A stretch of 64,000 nucleotides of DNA from Chromobacterium vaccinii (GTDB lineage Bacteria; Pseudomonadota; Gammaproteobacteria; Burkholderiales; Chromobacteriaceae): assembly GCF_000971335.1 (NCBI RefSeq), contig NZ_JZJL01000012.1, positions 1 through 64,000 on the forward strand, given 5' to 3'. Positions within the stretch are counted from its first letter, which is position 1; every line of letters begins with the position of its first letter. Of the stretch, positions 39,891 through 48,526 are shown in pieces. The position numbers and the translations under genes are program-made. The notes beneath the pieces were generated by a model. It did not search any database. It worked only from the letters and a program-made list of their open reading frames with translations, and was not told the origin of the DNA.

Positions 39891-40379
39891 ATGCATGAGC
39901 GCGCCAGCGCAGGGCATCCGGTTGAAATAAGGCTCGCCGCCGGCGCGGATGCCGACGCGCTGGCGGCCCTGTATCGCCAGTTGACCGGTGACGCGCGAAC
40001 GCGAGTGTTGCGGGAGCGGCTGGATGCCTTGGCGGGCGGCGAACGGGCGCAGGTGCTGGTGTGCGAGTGCGGCGGCGAGCTGGCCGGCACCGCCTGGCTC
40101 GGTTTTTGCGATGACATCATGTACGGGGAGCAGCCATTCGCCGTGCTGGAGAACCTGGTGGTCGACGCGCGCTGGCGCGGCCGCGGCTTGGGCGCGATGC
40201 TGCTGCGGGAGGCCGAGCGGCGCAGTCTGGCGCGCGATTGCTCCAAGATCATGCTGCTCAGCTCGCTTGGCCGGGAGGACGCGCACCGCTTCTTTCTGCG
40301 CGCCGGCTTCGGCGGCGACGCCAAGAGGGGATTCGTCAAGTACCGCGGCCAGATGGCGGAATGGATCCGGCCGAGTTGA
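39891..40379 (+). CDS. GNAT-family acetyltransferase
   Basis: 162 aa. The acetyl-CoA site is visible as LVVDARWRGRGLGAMLLREA (motif A, RGRGLG), with FFLRAGFGG (motif B) near the C-terminus. The ATG at 39891 has GGGAGG 8 bases upstream. Substrate cannot be told. A second acetyltransferase gene follows 22 bases downstream, but the two share little sequence beyond the motif, so they are not a recent duplication. Confidence 0.85.
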   Translation: MHERASAGHPVEIRLAAGADADALAALYRQLTGDARTRVLRERLDALAGGERAQVLVCECGGELAGTAWLGFCDDIMYGEQPFAVLENLVVDARWRGRGLGAMLLREAERRSLARDCSKIMLLSSLGREDAHRFFLRAGFGGDAKRGFVKYRGQMAEWIRPS

Positions 40380-40401
40380 GAACAATAGCCAAGGAAACAG
40401 G

Positions 40402-40902
40402 ATGCGTTTGCAAGAAAGAACAAGACCAGACATCGATGGAGCGGCGAACAGGGTGTCGATCAGACTGGAGCGTCCGGACCAACCTGAGGTGATAGCTTTG
40501 ATTGATGAGCTGGACGCCTACCAGAAACCCCTGTATCCGCCAGAATGCCATTACGGGGTGGATGTGTCGGCGCTGTTGAAGCCGGATGTGGCCTTCGCCG
40601 TGATTCGAGGAGAGGAAGGCGCGGCGCTGGGATGCGGCGCGGTATGGTGCGGAGCGGAGTTCGGCGAGCTCAAGCGGGTATTCGTCAAGCCGGAATGCCG
40701 GGGCAAGGGAGCGGCGCGGGCCGTGCTGTCATTCCTGGAGGAGCAGGCGCGCGCCAGGGGCTGCGCGGTGGTGATGCTGGAGACGGGCATCCATCAGCAT
40801 GAGGCGATCGCTTTGTATCGGCGCGCCGGCTACGATTTCTGCCCGCCTTTCGGCGATTACCGGGAAGACCCGCACAGCCTGTTCATGCGCAAGCCGCTGT
40901 GA
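40402..40902 (+). CDS. GNAT-family acetyltransferase
   Basis: 166 aa. Motif A reads VFVKPECRGKGAARAVLSFL and the C-terminal part ALYRRAGYDFCPPFGDYRED is typical of small GNAT N-acetyltransferases (YsnE/PhnO-like layout). AAGGAAACAGG precedes the ATG at 40402. It is convergent with the next gene with only one base between the two stop codons (40902 and 40904). Confidence 0.86.
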   Translation: MRLQERTRPDIDGAANRVSIRLERPDQPEVIALIDELDAYQKPLYPPECHYGVDVSALLKPDVAFAVIRGEEGAALGCGAVWCGAEFGELKRVFVKPECRGKGAARAVLSFLEEQARARGCAVVMLETGIHQHEAIALYRRAGYDFCPPFGDYREDPHSLFMRKPL

Positions 40903-40903
40903 G

Positions 40904-41566
40904 TCACGGGGCCTTGCTCAGATGGGCGGCCAGTTGGCGAGCGCTCTGGCGGCACCATTCGTCTATCAGCGGCTTGATCAGGTCCAGTGTCATCGGCTGT
41001 TCCTTGGTCTTGTTCTTTTCGTTCTGGCGCAGGTTGACGGTGCCGGCCAGCAGGCCGCCGTCCTGGGCATCCTCCAGTTGCGCCATGCTCGCGATCTTCA
41101 GCAAGTAGGGCTCTTTGCCCGTGGCCAGGCGGGCCAGATTGAACACCGCCTTCACCGGCAGCAGATCAATGGCGTTGACGCCCGGCCTGTCCTGGCTCAC
41201 GCCGGTGACGGCCACCCGCAACCGGGCGACGCCCGTCGCCGGCTGCAGCGCTTCCTCAACGCCGGCGGCTTTCAGTTCCGCCTGCATCCGGTCGTGGAAA
41301 TAGCCGGCGATCGCGTTTTCGTCTCCCGCCTGCAGCAATTCCCAGCTGCCGTCATCCGCCTGGCGCAGGAACAGCAAGGGTTCCAGCAACACCGAATGAT
41401 AAGCCTTCAGATCTGCGCCGGGTTTCTGGTACACGCGCTGGCCGGGCACCATCTTGCCGGGCTGGAAGGCGTCAAGCGGCACGGTGAACAGATTGTCGGC
41501 GCTGTCGGCCAAGGCCGGCAGGCTGAATCCCAGGATACAGCATAGTGTCAGTGCGGATAGTCTCAT
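40904..41566 (-). CDS. Exported protein, DUF3313-like
   Basis: 220 aa with a cleavable signal peptide (MRLSALTLCCILGFSLPALA). The mature part (AYHSVLLEPLLFLRQ, then AGYFHDRMQAELKAAGVE and VARLRVAVTGVS) resembles DUF3313 envelope proteins, which are often lipoproteins; here no lipobox Cys is present at the cleavage site. The longer frame starting at 41701 adds no sensible sequence. Its upstream region ends in the MITE-like repeat at 41665. Confidence 0.65.
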   Translation of the reverse strand: MRLSALTLCCILGFSLPALADSADNLFTVPLDAFQPGKMVPGQRVYQKPGADLKAYHSVLLEPLLFLRQADDGSWELLQAGDENAIAGYFHDRMQAELKAAGVEEALQPATGVARLRVAVTGVSQDRPGVNAIDLLPVKAVFNLARLATGKEPYLLKIASMAQLEDAQDGGLLAGTVNLRQNEKNKTKEQPMTLDLIKPLIDEWCRQSARQLAAHLSKAP

Positions 41567-41664
41567 TATCGTTTCCTCTGTTTTGGCTTCAGTACGGTGA
41601 CATGACGCAGACAGGATAGTTCGAAGCGGGGAGCTTGTCGCGCGGGAACAGCCAGGGCCGCTTA

Positions 41665-41740
41665 GAGCCGCTAACAAAACCTCGCAGAGAACCTGAGCCA
41701 AGGCGCGCCGAACGCAGGATCAGGGGTTTTGTTAGCGGGT
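41665..41740. mobile_element. 76-bp MITE-like inverted-repeat element
   Basis: Terminal inverted repeats share CCGCTAACAAAACC (41668-41681; inverted copy 41725-41738), enclosing 43 bp with no coding capacity. Identical CTTA tetranucleotides flank it at 41661-41664 and 41741-41744, like a target-site duplication. The ends resemble those of IS5-group elements, so this may be an internally deleted IS. No transposase is in the window. Confidence 0.5.
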
Positions 41741-41741
41741 C

Positions 41742-41939
41742 TTAACGGGCGAAGTAGGCGTACAGCGCCAACATCAGGATGCAGGCCGCCACCATCAGAT
41801 TGAGCAGGATTTCCTCCTGCAGCGGTTCGAAATGCAGTTTGTCATGTGCGCTCAGACGGGAGCCGTTGAGCTTGCGCAGCCAGTATTGCAGCAGATTGCG
41901 GGGACTGAGGCCGTCCGCGTCGGCATTACCGGGTTTCAT
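41742..41939 (-). CDS. Small membrane protein of unknown function
   Basis: 65 aa: a polar N-terminal half (NLLQYWLRKLNGSRLSAHDK) and a C-terminal membrane helix (EEILLNLMVAACILMLALYA). The ATG at 41939 is more likely than the start at 42047, which adds a segment of different composition. Its stop codon is formed by the TTA inside the direct repeat flanking the MITE-like element, so the insertion may have truncated a formerly longer protein. Confidence 0.5.
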   Translation of the reverse strand: MKPGNADADGLSPRNLLQYWLRKLNGSRLSAHDKLHFEPLQEEILLNLMVAACILMLALYAYFAR

Positions 41940-42196
41940 GATCGAACGCCTTTTTGTTTGAGAGTGAACGCCGTTGCATTTTACGCCGCTTTTATATGCA
42001 GGCAACATCTTTTGATGAATATTTTTCTTTCGTAAATGAATATCCAAATGAAAATTATGCTTTTGTCATTGATTGGTTGGAGGAGGCGGCGCTGTGGAGG
42101 GCGGCGGCTGGGCTACACTGACGAAAGTGGCCCGAGCGGAGGCCCGGAGCGCGCGGATGCGTTGCCGGATCGCCGCCGCGCAGGCCGGGAGAGGCG

Positions 42197-42919
42197 ATGA
42201 AACCGCGGCTTGTTTGGCTGGTTCTGGCCGCTGCTGCCGCAACTGCGGCCGCGGGGCCTGTGTTGTTCCATTCCTACACGCTCGCAGTGGAGCCGTGGGG
42301 CGTGGCCGACAGCGACCGGGGCGTCGGTCCGGATTTCGTCCGTTTCCTGGCGGCGCAGACCGGCGTGCCGATCAAGGCCGAGGTCAGACCCTATCTGCGG
42401 GTGATAGACGGCATGCGCAGCGGAGCCAACGCGATCAATCTGGGCATCCCCACCGAAGAGAGGGAGCGTTACGGCATCCCCATCTGCGAAGTGGCGACGC
42501 TCAAGGTATCGCTGGTCTATCTGAAGGAGCCGGGGCGCGCGCATCCATCGGCGCGCAGCTTCGCCGGCCTCGCTGTCGGGGAGCTTAGAGGCAGCCACAC
42601 GCTGGATGCGTTCGACCGCGCGGTGCCGCATGCCAGAGTGCTGCTCGGCGATATGGATCAAGGCGCGAAGATGCTGGCGGCTGGCAGGCTGGACGCCACC
42701 GTTTGCGTGCGGCCCGGCTGCGGCAATGTGCTGGATGAGGCGGGCCTGGCCGGAAAGGCTTTGGGAGAATGGCAGCTGGACGTCCAGCCGCTGAGGATTT
42801 ACGTCTCGAAGTCCAGCGCGCTGGCGCGCGACGCGGACGCGATGGGCAGGTTGAAGCAGGCTTGCGAATCATTGGAAGGCCAGCAGGAGATGCGCCGCCT
42901 GCTGGCCCCCTATCATTAG
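42197..42919 (+). CDS. Periplasmic solute-binding-like protein (orphan)
   Basis: 240 aa with a signal peptide (LVWLVLAAAAATAAAG) and a family 3 binding-protein-like domain: YLRVIDGMRSGANAINLGI, KMLAAGRLDATVCVRPGC and a C-terminal QACESLEGQQEMRRLL helix. Such divergent members are usually found next to no transporter and may be sensors. Two Cys in VCVRPGCG are a possible disulfide. Neighbours give no clue to the ligand. Confidence 0.7.
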   Translation: MKPRLVWLVLAAAAATAAAGPVLFHSYTLAVEPWGVADSDRGVGPDFVRFLAAQTGVPIKAEVRPYLRVIDGMRSGANAINLGIPTEERERYGIPICEVATLKVSLVYLKEPGRAHPSARSFAGLAVGELRGSHTLDAFDRAVPHARVLLGDMDQGAKMLAAGRLDATVCVRPGCGNVLDEAGLAGKALGEWQLDVQPLRIYVSKSSALARDADAMGRLKQACESLEGQQEMRRLLAPYH

Positions 42920-42961
42920 ACGCGGCGGGGGCGGGCAAGCCGTCCCCGCCGGGCGTCCATT

Positions 42962-43630
42962 TCAGACCGACATCGACATCAACAGGCTGCTGATGTCGTT
43001 GCTGCCGGCATTCGCCTGATACAGGCTCAATGCGGCCTGCAATTGCTGGGCGCTGGTCGAGTTGGCGGAGCCTGTGGTCCCGGAGGATTGGGCTTGGCTG
43101 CCGTTGGCGGCATTCAGCAGGCTTTGCAGGCCGCTGTCGTTTTGTTGCTCGCCGCCGCCATGATGGTGGTGATGGCGGTGCTGTCCGCTGGCTTGCTGGG
43201 TGCCGTCGGCCTGCAGGCCTTGCTGCAGCTGCTGGAAATCCTGCTGCGCCTGGCTGAGATTGCCGGACTGCAGGTCCTGGCCCAGCGTGTTCAGCAAGGA
43301 GGAGATGGAGCTCCCGGCGCTGCTTGCGCCGCTACTGGTTTGGCTGCCGTTCGCCGCGGCGAACGGATCGCTCGAGCTGGAAGGCGAGGTGGAGGATGCC
43401 GCGCTGATGGCGTTGTTCAGCGCGGAACTGAAGTCGCCGCCGCTGTTGCCGCTATTGCCGTTGTTCGAGCCGTTCAACTGCTGCAGCGCGGCTAGCGCCT
43501 GCTGCGCGCCGGCGATGTCGCCCTGCTGGACCGACTGGGTCAGATTGCTGAAGTCTTGCCGGCGTTGCTGGTGCAGCGACTGCAGCTGTTGCCAATAGGC
43601 GTTCGAGGTATTGGTACTGCTGACGGACAT
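42962..43630 (-). CDS. Low-complexity Ser/Gln/Asn-rich protein with a His tract
   Basis: 222 aa, start at ATG 43630 (MSVSSTNTSNAYWQQLQSLH). It contains two or three copies of a repeat of the type DFSNLTQSVQQGDIAGAQQA and LGQDLQSGNLSQAQQDFQQL, separated by Ser/Asn/Gly linkers, and a RHHHHH tract followed by GGGE (about residues 147-157). No signal peptide or membrane segment. The repeat pattern occurs widely in proteobacterial proteins of unknown function; the His tract could bind metal. Confidence 0.62.
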   Translation of the reverse strand: MSVSSTNTSNAYWQQLQSLHQQRRQDFSNLTQSVQQGDIAGAQQALAALQQLNGSNNGNSGNSGGDFSSALNNAISAASSTSPSSSSDPFAAANGSQTSSGASSAGSSISSLLNTLGQDLQSGNLSQAQQDFQQLQQGLQADGTQQASGQHRHHHHHGGGEQQNDSGLQSLLNAANGSQAQSSGTTGSANSTSAQQLQAALSLYQANAGSNDISSLLMSMSV

Positions 43631-43968
43631 GATGCTTCTCCTTGAGAACGATGTTGCCGGGCAGCGCTTCACGGATCCGCTGCTGTCCTTGGCGGCAGCC
43701 GGTCGGAGCGTGGACTCCCGTCCGGCCGGCAATTGTTGCCGCCTTGCCGTTCAATGTTTGCCGTTGTCGCCGCGGAAATCGCTGTTTTTCTGATTTTCCA
43801 ATCGAAAACAATGGCTTGGCGTGGATTGGCTCAGCAATAGGCGTGCCAGATTGCCGTCGTCGAGCGGGGGAGATGTTTACAGATGTTGCGCCATGGGCGG
43901 CGCTGGAAAAACTCGCGGAGGATCCGAGCGCCGTCGTACTGATTTGGTTCTGGCTTGGTCGGCGGTTC
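43631..43968. other. 338-base gap without a gene
   Basis: Lies between the Ser/Gln-rich protein gene (start at 43630) and the 3' end of the exonuclease gene at 43969, both on the minus strand. I see no RNA gene, clear terminator or coding frame with believable composition; it presumably carries the promoter of the Ser/Gln-rich protein. Confidence 0.5.
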
Positions 43969-44577
43969 TCAGCCGAAGCCGCGCTTGCGCAGGGCCTGGT
44001 ACAGCATCGCGGCGCTCAGCGCGTCGTTGAGCGCGTCGTGGCGCGGCAAGGCCGGCACGCCCAGCTCACGGTGCAGCGCGTCCAGGCTGAGGTCGATGTG
44101 GGAATCCGGACGCTGGCGGAAGCGGTAGTCGTAATAGCGGGCGGAGAGTTCGATCTGCCGCTGCGGCAGGCCGATGCCCAGCCAGGGCTTCACGTATTTG
44201 TTGAGCACGGCGACGTCGTACTCCAGGTAGTAACCCAGCAGCGGCCGCCCGCCGATGAAGGCCAGCAGCCTGAGAATCGCCTCGCGCGGAGGCAAGGCGT
44301 CGGCCAGGTCGCGGCGGCGCAGGCCGTGCACGGCGATGTTGCCGGCGCTGGGTATGCCCTCCGGCCTGACCAGCAGGTACAGCGCCTCGCTGTGCAGAAT
44401 GCGGTTGCCGCGCAGCTTGACCGCGCCTATCGACAGCAGCTCGGCCTCGGCCGCGTTCAAGCTGGTGGTCTCGCAGTCCAGGCTGACCATTTCGCCCGCA
44501 GGCTCGTCGAAAAGTCCGCTCCAGGCCGGATCGCGCAGCCGCGCGCGTTGCCAGCGCCGCCGCAGCCGCTCCAGCAT
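43969..44577 (-). CDS. DnaQ-like 3'-5' exonuclease (DEDDh)
   Basis: 202 aa exonuclease domain. Exo I is VSLDCETTSLN (Asp and Glu), Exo II LLGYYLEYDVAVLNKY (Asp), and Exo III HDALNDALSAAML (His and Asp). It resembles DNA polymerase III epsilon or RNase T-like proteins. Its start overlaps the stop of the upstream cNMP/CBS/DUF294 gene by one base (TGATG), so the two are translationally coupled and likely act together. Confidence 0.88.
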   Translation of the reverse strand: MLERLRRRWQRARLRDPAWSGLFDEPAGEMVSLDCETTSLNAAEAELLSIGAVKLRGNRILHSEALYLLVRPEGIPSAGNIAVHGLRRRDLADALPPREAILRLLAFIGGRPLLGYYLEYDVAVLNKYVKPWLGIGLPQRQIELSARYYDYRFRQRPDSHIDLSLDALHRELGVPALPRHDALNDALSAAMLYQALRKRGFG

Positions 44578-46382
44578 CAGAAGCTCCCCAGCCGGTAATG
44601 GTGGCGCAGCTGGGTCTTGAATCGCTTCGCCACCGCCAGCGCGTCCTTGAGCAGATCGCGCTCCAGCGTGGACAGGGCTTCCGGCTCGATCAGATTGTCG
44701 GGGCTCTCGCCGGCGTCCAGCCGCCGCAGGCCGCGTTCAAGCCGCAGCTGGGACAGGAAGGCCAGCGCCTCGAGGATGTCGTCGGCGAGCCCGGCTTCCA
44801 GCTTGCCCGCCGCCGCCAGCAAGCTGGCGCGCTCCGCGCTGGAGGCGGCGTCGATGCCGTTTTCCAGCGCCAGCGCGCGCAGGCCGTGGACCAGGGGAAA
44901 GATGCCGCCCTTTTTCAGGTCCAGCAGCTCGCGGCCGCCGCTTTCCCGCGTGCGCAGCCGCGAGAAAGGGCCGAGCGGGGTGTCGAATTGGTCGATGGCG
45001 CGGGCGAAGCGGGAAAAGAAGCCGGCGTCGTCCTGCAGCCGCGCGCGCAGGTAGCCGCGGCAATCCGCCAGCAAAGCCTCGTCGCCGCATACGGATTCGG
45101 CGTCGCAGAAAATAGCCAGTTGCAGCATGCTGTCGCCGTCGGGGCGGGTCAGCCAATGGTGGATGCGGTCGCGCATGTCGCTGAGGGACAGGCGCCAATG
45201 CGGATTGCTGACCATCACGCCGCCGGGACAGGGCGGGTAGCCGAAGCGGGCGAGCGCGGCGGAGAACGCCTCGCAGCAGGCGGCGGCTTCCGGAAAGTCT
45301 TCTCCATTCGGCAGCAGCAGCGCGTTGTCCTGATCGGTCTTCAGTATCTGCTCGCCGCGGCCTTCCGATCCCATCACCAGCAAACAGCTGCTTTCCGCCA
45401 GCCTCGCCGGCGCGATCATGCGCCAGGCGCGAGCGAACAGCCGGGCGTTCAGCGCCTGCACCAGCCGGCCCAATTGGGGAGGGCGCACGCCATGGCCGGA
45501 CAGGATGCGGATCAGCCGGTCGATCTGTCCGGCTATGTCGGCCAGCTCATCCAGATCGGCGGCGCGGTCCAGCCGCTGGGCGATCAGGTGGGAATGATTG
45601 GAGAAATAGGACAGCACGTCCACCTGGGCCAGGATGCCGACCGCCTGGCCGTTTTCGGTCACCACCAGCCGGCGCAGATTACGTTGCGTCATCAGCAGCA
45701 GGGCGTTGAACAGGAAGTCGTCCCTGTCTATGCACAACAGCTGGTAACTGCTGTGGCGGCCCACCGGCTCTCCGCTGTCCACGCCTTCCAAAATGACGTC
45801 GCGGCAGTCGGTGGTGGTGAAGATGCCCAGCCTTTCGCCGTCGCGGACCAGCACCGATTTGCTGCGCTGCTCCTTCATCGCGCGCGCGGCGTCGCGGATG
45901 CTGGCGGCGGCGTCGACGAAAACCGGCTGGCGGCAGCCGGCGTCGCGCACGGTGGCGGATAACAGGGTCTGGAGTTCGCGGCTGCCGGCGCGCTGGGCGA
46001 GCAGGCCCATTTTTTCCGCGACGCTGGCGTAGAAATAGGCGCCGAAGCGCGGGTTGCTGTCGGTCAGCGCCAGCACCGCGTCGCGAGGCAGGGCCAGCAG
46101 CAGCGTTTCCTCCTCGGCGACGAAGCGGTTGGCCGCGCGGCCGGCCACCAGCGAGCGGGCGTCGAATACATCGTGGATGCGGTAGCGGCCCAGCGTTTCG
46201 TCGCCGGCAAGCTCGGCCGCCACGCCCTTGATCACCATGTACAGCGCGTCCATCGGCTGGTCCGGGCCGACGATCTGGGCGTCGTCGGGAAAATAGACGA
46301 TGTCGGAGCGGGCTTCCAGCGCGTCGCGTTCCGCGGGCGCGAGGGTGTCGAACGGCGGGTGATTGAGATCGAAGCGGCTCAT
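44577..46382 (-). CDS. cNMP-binding/CBS/DUF294 nucleotidyltransferase-like protein
   Basis: 601 aa soluble multidomain protein: an N-terminal cyclic-nucleotide-binding-like domain (about residues 10-130, PDDAQIVGPDQPMDALYMVI), a CBS pair (about 150-270, SKSVLVRDGERLGIFTTTDC and LVVTENGQAVGILAQVDVL), a DUF294 nucleotidyltransferase domain (about 290-430, LLVMGSEGRGEQILKTDQDN, the GSxxRxE-type motif with DQDNAL), and a DUF294 C-terminal domain with FSRLRTRESGGRELLDLKKG. This is a regulatory enzyme sensing adenine nucleotides or a second messenger. It forms a conserved-type pair with the DnaQ-like exonuclease. Confidence 0.88.
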   Translation of the reverse strand: MSRFDLNHPPFDTLAPAERDALEARSDIVYFPDDAQIVGPDQPMDALYMVIKGVAAELAGDETLGRYRIHDVFDARSLVAGRAANRFVAEEETLLLALPRDAVLALTDSNPRFGAYFYASVAEKMGLLAQRAGSRELQTLLSATVRDAGCRQPVFVDAAASIRDAARAMKEQRSKSVLVRDGERLGIFTTTDCRDVILEGVDSGEPVGRHSSYQLLCIDRDDFLFNALLLMTQRNLRRLVVTENGQAVGILAQVDVLSYFSNHSHLIAQRLDRAADLDELADIAGQIDRLIRILSGHGVRPPQLGRLVQALNARLFARAWRMIAPARLAESSCLLVMGSEGRGEQILKTDQDNALLLPNGEDFPEAAACCEAFSAALARFGYPPCPGGVMVSNPHWRLSLSDMRDRIHHWLTRPDGDSMLQLAIFCDAESVCGDEALLADCRGYLRARLQDDAGFFSRFARAIDQFDTPLGPFSRLRTRESGGRELLDLKKGGIFPLVHGLRALALENGIDAASSAERASLLAAAGKLEAGLADDILEALAFLSQLRLERGLRRLDAGESPDNLIEPEALSTLERDLLKDALAVAKRFKTQLRHHYRLGSF

Positions 46383-46439
46383 GGCGTGTCCGTGCTGCGG
46401 GTGGTTCCCTTCAGCATAACGCCTATCGCCGCTCCGGTG

Positions 46440-47222
46440 TCAGCCGGCCGGTTTGTGGATCAGGCGCGGCGCCCCGTCGCGGAACAGGATCAGCTCGCCG
46501 GGCGACAGCGGGGTCCAGCGCTCGTTGTCGGTCAGCGGCTGGGTGGCGATCATCGCCACCTGGTCGCGCGGGGTGGTGACGGTGGCGAAGTCCACGCTGA
46601 CGTCGTCGTCCACCAGATGGGCGGTGTTGAACGGCGCGCGGCGGATGATGTAATGCAGATGGGTGGAGCAGTGGACGAACAGCGACTGGCCGTTGCTCAG
46701 CATGAAGTTGAACACGCCGCTGGCGCTGATCTCCGCGGCCAGCCTCGCCACTTCCTCGAACAGCGCGCCCTCCTCCGGAGGCTCGGCCCATTTGACGCGC
46801 AGCTTTTCCATCAAATGGCAGAACGCGCGCTCGGAATCGGTGGTGCCCACCGGACGGTAGTGCTCGCCGGGGCCGGGGTTGAAGCTTTCCAGGTTGCCGT
46901 TATGGGCGAAGATCCAGTACTGGCCCCACATCTCGCGCATGAAGGGATGGGTGTTGGCCAGGTTGATCTCGCCCTGGGTGGCTTTGCGGATGTGGGCGAT
47001 GACGTTTTCGGATTTGATCGGGTAGCGGCGCACCAGATCGGCCACCGGCGACTCCACCGACGGTTTGTCGTCGAGGAAGACGCGGCAGCCCTTGTTTTCG
47101 AAGAAAGCGATGCCCCAGCCGTCGGCATGGTGGTCGGTGAGGCCTCCGCGGCGGTGGAAGCCTTCGAAGGAAAACAGGATATCGGTCGGGGTATTGCAAT
47201 TCATGCCCAGCAGCTGGCACAT
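46440..47222 (-). CDS. yafJ: Class II glutamine amidotransferase, YafJ type
   Basis: 260 aa Ntn-hydrolase with the nucleophile Cys2 exposed after Met removal (MCQLLGMNCNTPTDILFSFE). The glutaminase core is visible in HHADGWGIAFF, AHIRKATQGEINLANTHPF and IFAHNGNL. It is a stand-alone amidotransferase domain without a synthase domain, like E. coli YafJ; physiological substrate unknown. Confidence 0.9.
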   Translation of the reverse strand: MCQLLGMNCNTPTDILFSFEGFHRRGGLTDHHADGWGIAFFENKGCRVFLDDKPSVESPVADLVRRYPIKSENVIAHIRKATQGEINLANTHPFMREMWGQYWIFAHNGNLESFNPGPGEHYRPVGTTDSERAFCHLMEKLRVKWAEPPEEGALFEEVARLAAEISASGVFNFMLSNGQSLFVHCSTHLHYIIRRAPFNTAHLVDDDVSVDFATVTTPRDQVAMIATQPLTDNERWTPLSPGELILFRDGAPRLIHKPAG

Positions 47223-47455
47223 CGGCTTGATTCCACTTCTTGAAACGGTTTGCGCGGCTCCGGCCTGGCTGCCGGGATGGTCTTGTAGCTGAGCTTAGGC
47301 GATCTTGCGGCCGCAGGCAATCGCCCTGCGATAGCCGATAGCAAAAGTTATGCAGGCATGACTGATCGATATAAGCGTCGAAGTCGAGGGTAGCTGCGGA
47401 ATTCTGCGTCAGTAACGCAGGGCGTGGCTTGCAATGCCTGGCCGCGGATCGTCTT

Positions 47456-48385
47456 TCAAGCGGTGCGCCCGGCCAGCGCCGACGGAATGTCCCATGGCGG
47501 CAGCGGCCCTCCCAGGCGGTCCACCAGGAAGTCCAGCAGGCTGCGCAGCGCCAGCGGCAGCAGCCGCCGCGATGGATAGAGCGCGTGTATGCCTAGGACG
47601 GTCGGCTGCCATTCCGGCAACAGCGCCACCAGCTCGCCGCGGCTGACGTGGTGCGCGGCCAGGTAGCTGGGCTGCATCGCGACGCCGGCGCCGGCCACCG
47701 CCGCGCTCAATAGCGCGCTGGCCTCGTTGCCGCTGATATTGCCGGAGACCCTCACTTTTCGTTCTTCGCCGCCGCGGTTCAGTTTCCACTCGCTGCGGCC
47801 GAAGTTGCTGTAGCTGAGGCAGCGGTGCCGCTCCAGGTCTTCCGGACTCTGCGGCGCGCCGTGCCGCGCCAGGTAGGACGGCGCGGCCACCAGCAAGGAG
47901 CGGCAGTCGCACAGCCGCCTTCCCACCAGGCCGGGATCCGGCTCGTTGGTAATGCGGATGGCGAGGTCTATTCTTTCTTCAATCAGGTTCACGGCGCGAT
48001 CGCCCAGCTGCAGGTCCACCCGCAGCTGGGGATGGCGCTCGCCGAACTCCGCCACCGCGCCGCCCAGCACCGCCAGTCCGAACGAGGTGCTGGCCGCCAC
48101 GCGGAGCAGGCCGCGCACCTGGCCGTCGCGCTGGCCGGCATCCGCCCGAACTTCGTCGGCCAGCTCCAGCATCTGCCGGCAGCGGGCGAGGCAGGCGAGG
48201 CCGGCGTCGGTGAGGGTGACCTTGCGGGTGGAGCGCTGCAGCAGGCGGACGCCCAGCCATTGCTCCAGCTCCTCGACATAGCGGGTGACCATCGGACGGG
48301 ACATGTCCAGCTTGTCGCCGGCGGCGGTGAAGCTGCCCAGTTGGGCGACTTCGGCGAAGACTTGCATGGCGGTGAGTCGGTCCAT
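47456..48385 (-). CDS. LysR-family transcriptional regulator
   Basis: 309 aa. N-terminal winged helix-turn-helix (MQVFAEVAQLGSFTAAGDKL, then MVTRYVEELEQWLGVRLLQR) and a C-terminal effector-binding domain. It is divergent from the MBL-fold gene with 141 bases between them; TGCAC and GTGCA form a possible interrupted inverted repeat at 48391-48418 close to its own start. By the usual LysR arrangement it probably controls the MBL-fold/FrnE-like pair and itself. Confidence 0.9.
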   Translation of the reverse strand: MDRLTAMQVFAEVAQLGSFTAAGDKLDMSRPMVTRYVEELEQWLGVRLLQRSTRKVTLTDAGLACLARCRQMLELADEVRADAGQRDGQVRGLLRVAASTSFGLAVLGGAVAEFGERHPQLRVDLQLGDRAVNLIEERIDLAIRITNEPDPGLVGRRLCDCRSLLVAAPSYLARHGAPQSPEDLERHRCLSYSNFGRSEWKLNRGGEERKVRVSGNISGNEASALLSAAVAGAGVAMQPSYLAAHHVSRGELVALLPEWQPTVLGIHALYPSRRLLPLALRSLLDFLVDRLGGPLPPWDIPSALAGRTA

Positions 48386-48526
48386 TTATTTGCACGATTT
48401 AAGAAACAATAATGTGCAGTTTAGCTGATTTATTGGATCGATTCTTGCGCTTATAGTGTGCGCATCATCACTGAAACGCAGTGCAACCCGCCGGCGGGCG
48501 CCGGCATTAGACCAAGGAGTCACCTT

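Noticed and set aside
39988-40401. Long upstream extension of the second GNAT gene overlapping the first.
   Set aside because: The extension is a shadow frame of the first acetyltransferase (Arg/Ser/Ala-rich); AAGGAAACAGG before the ATG at 40402 marks the real start.
42920-42961. GC-rich inverted repeat (GGCGGGG with CCCCGCC) between two convergent genes as a terminator.
   Set aside because: No T-run follows on either strand, so it is at most a weak hairpin.
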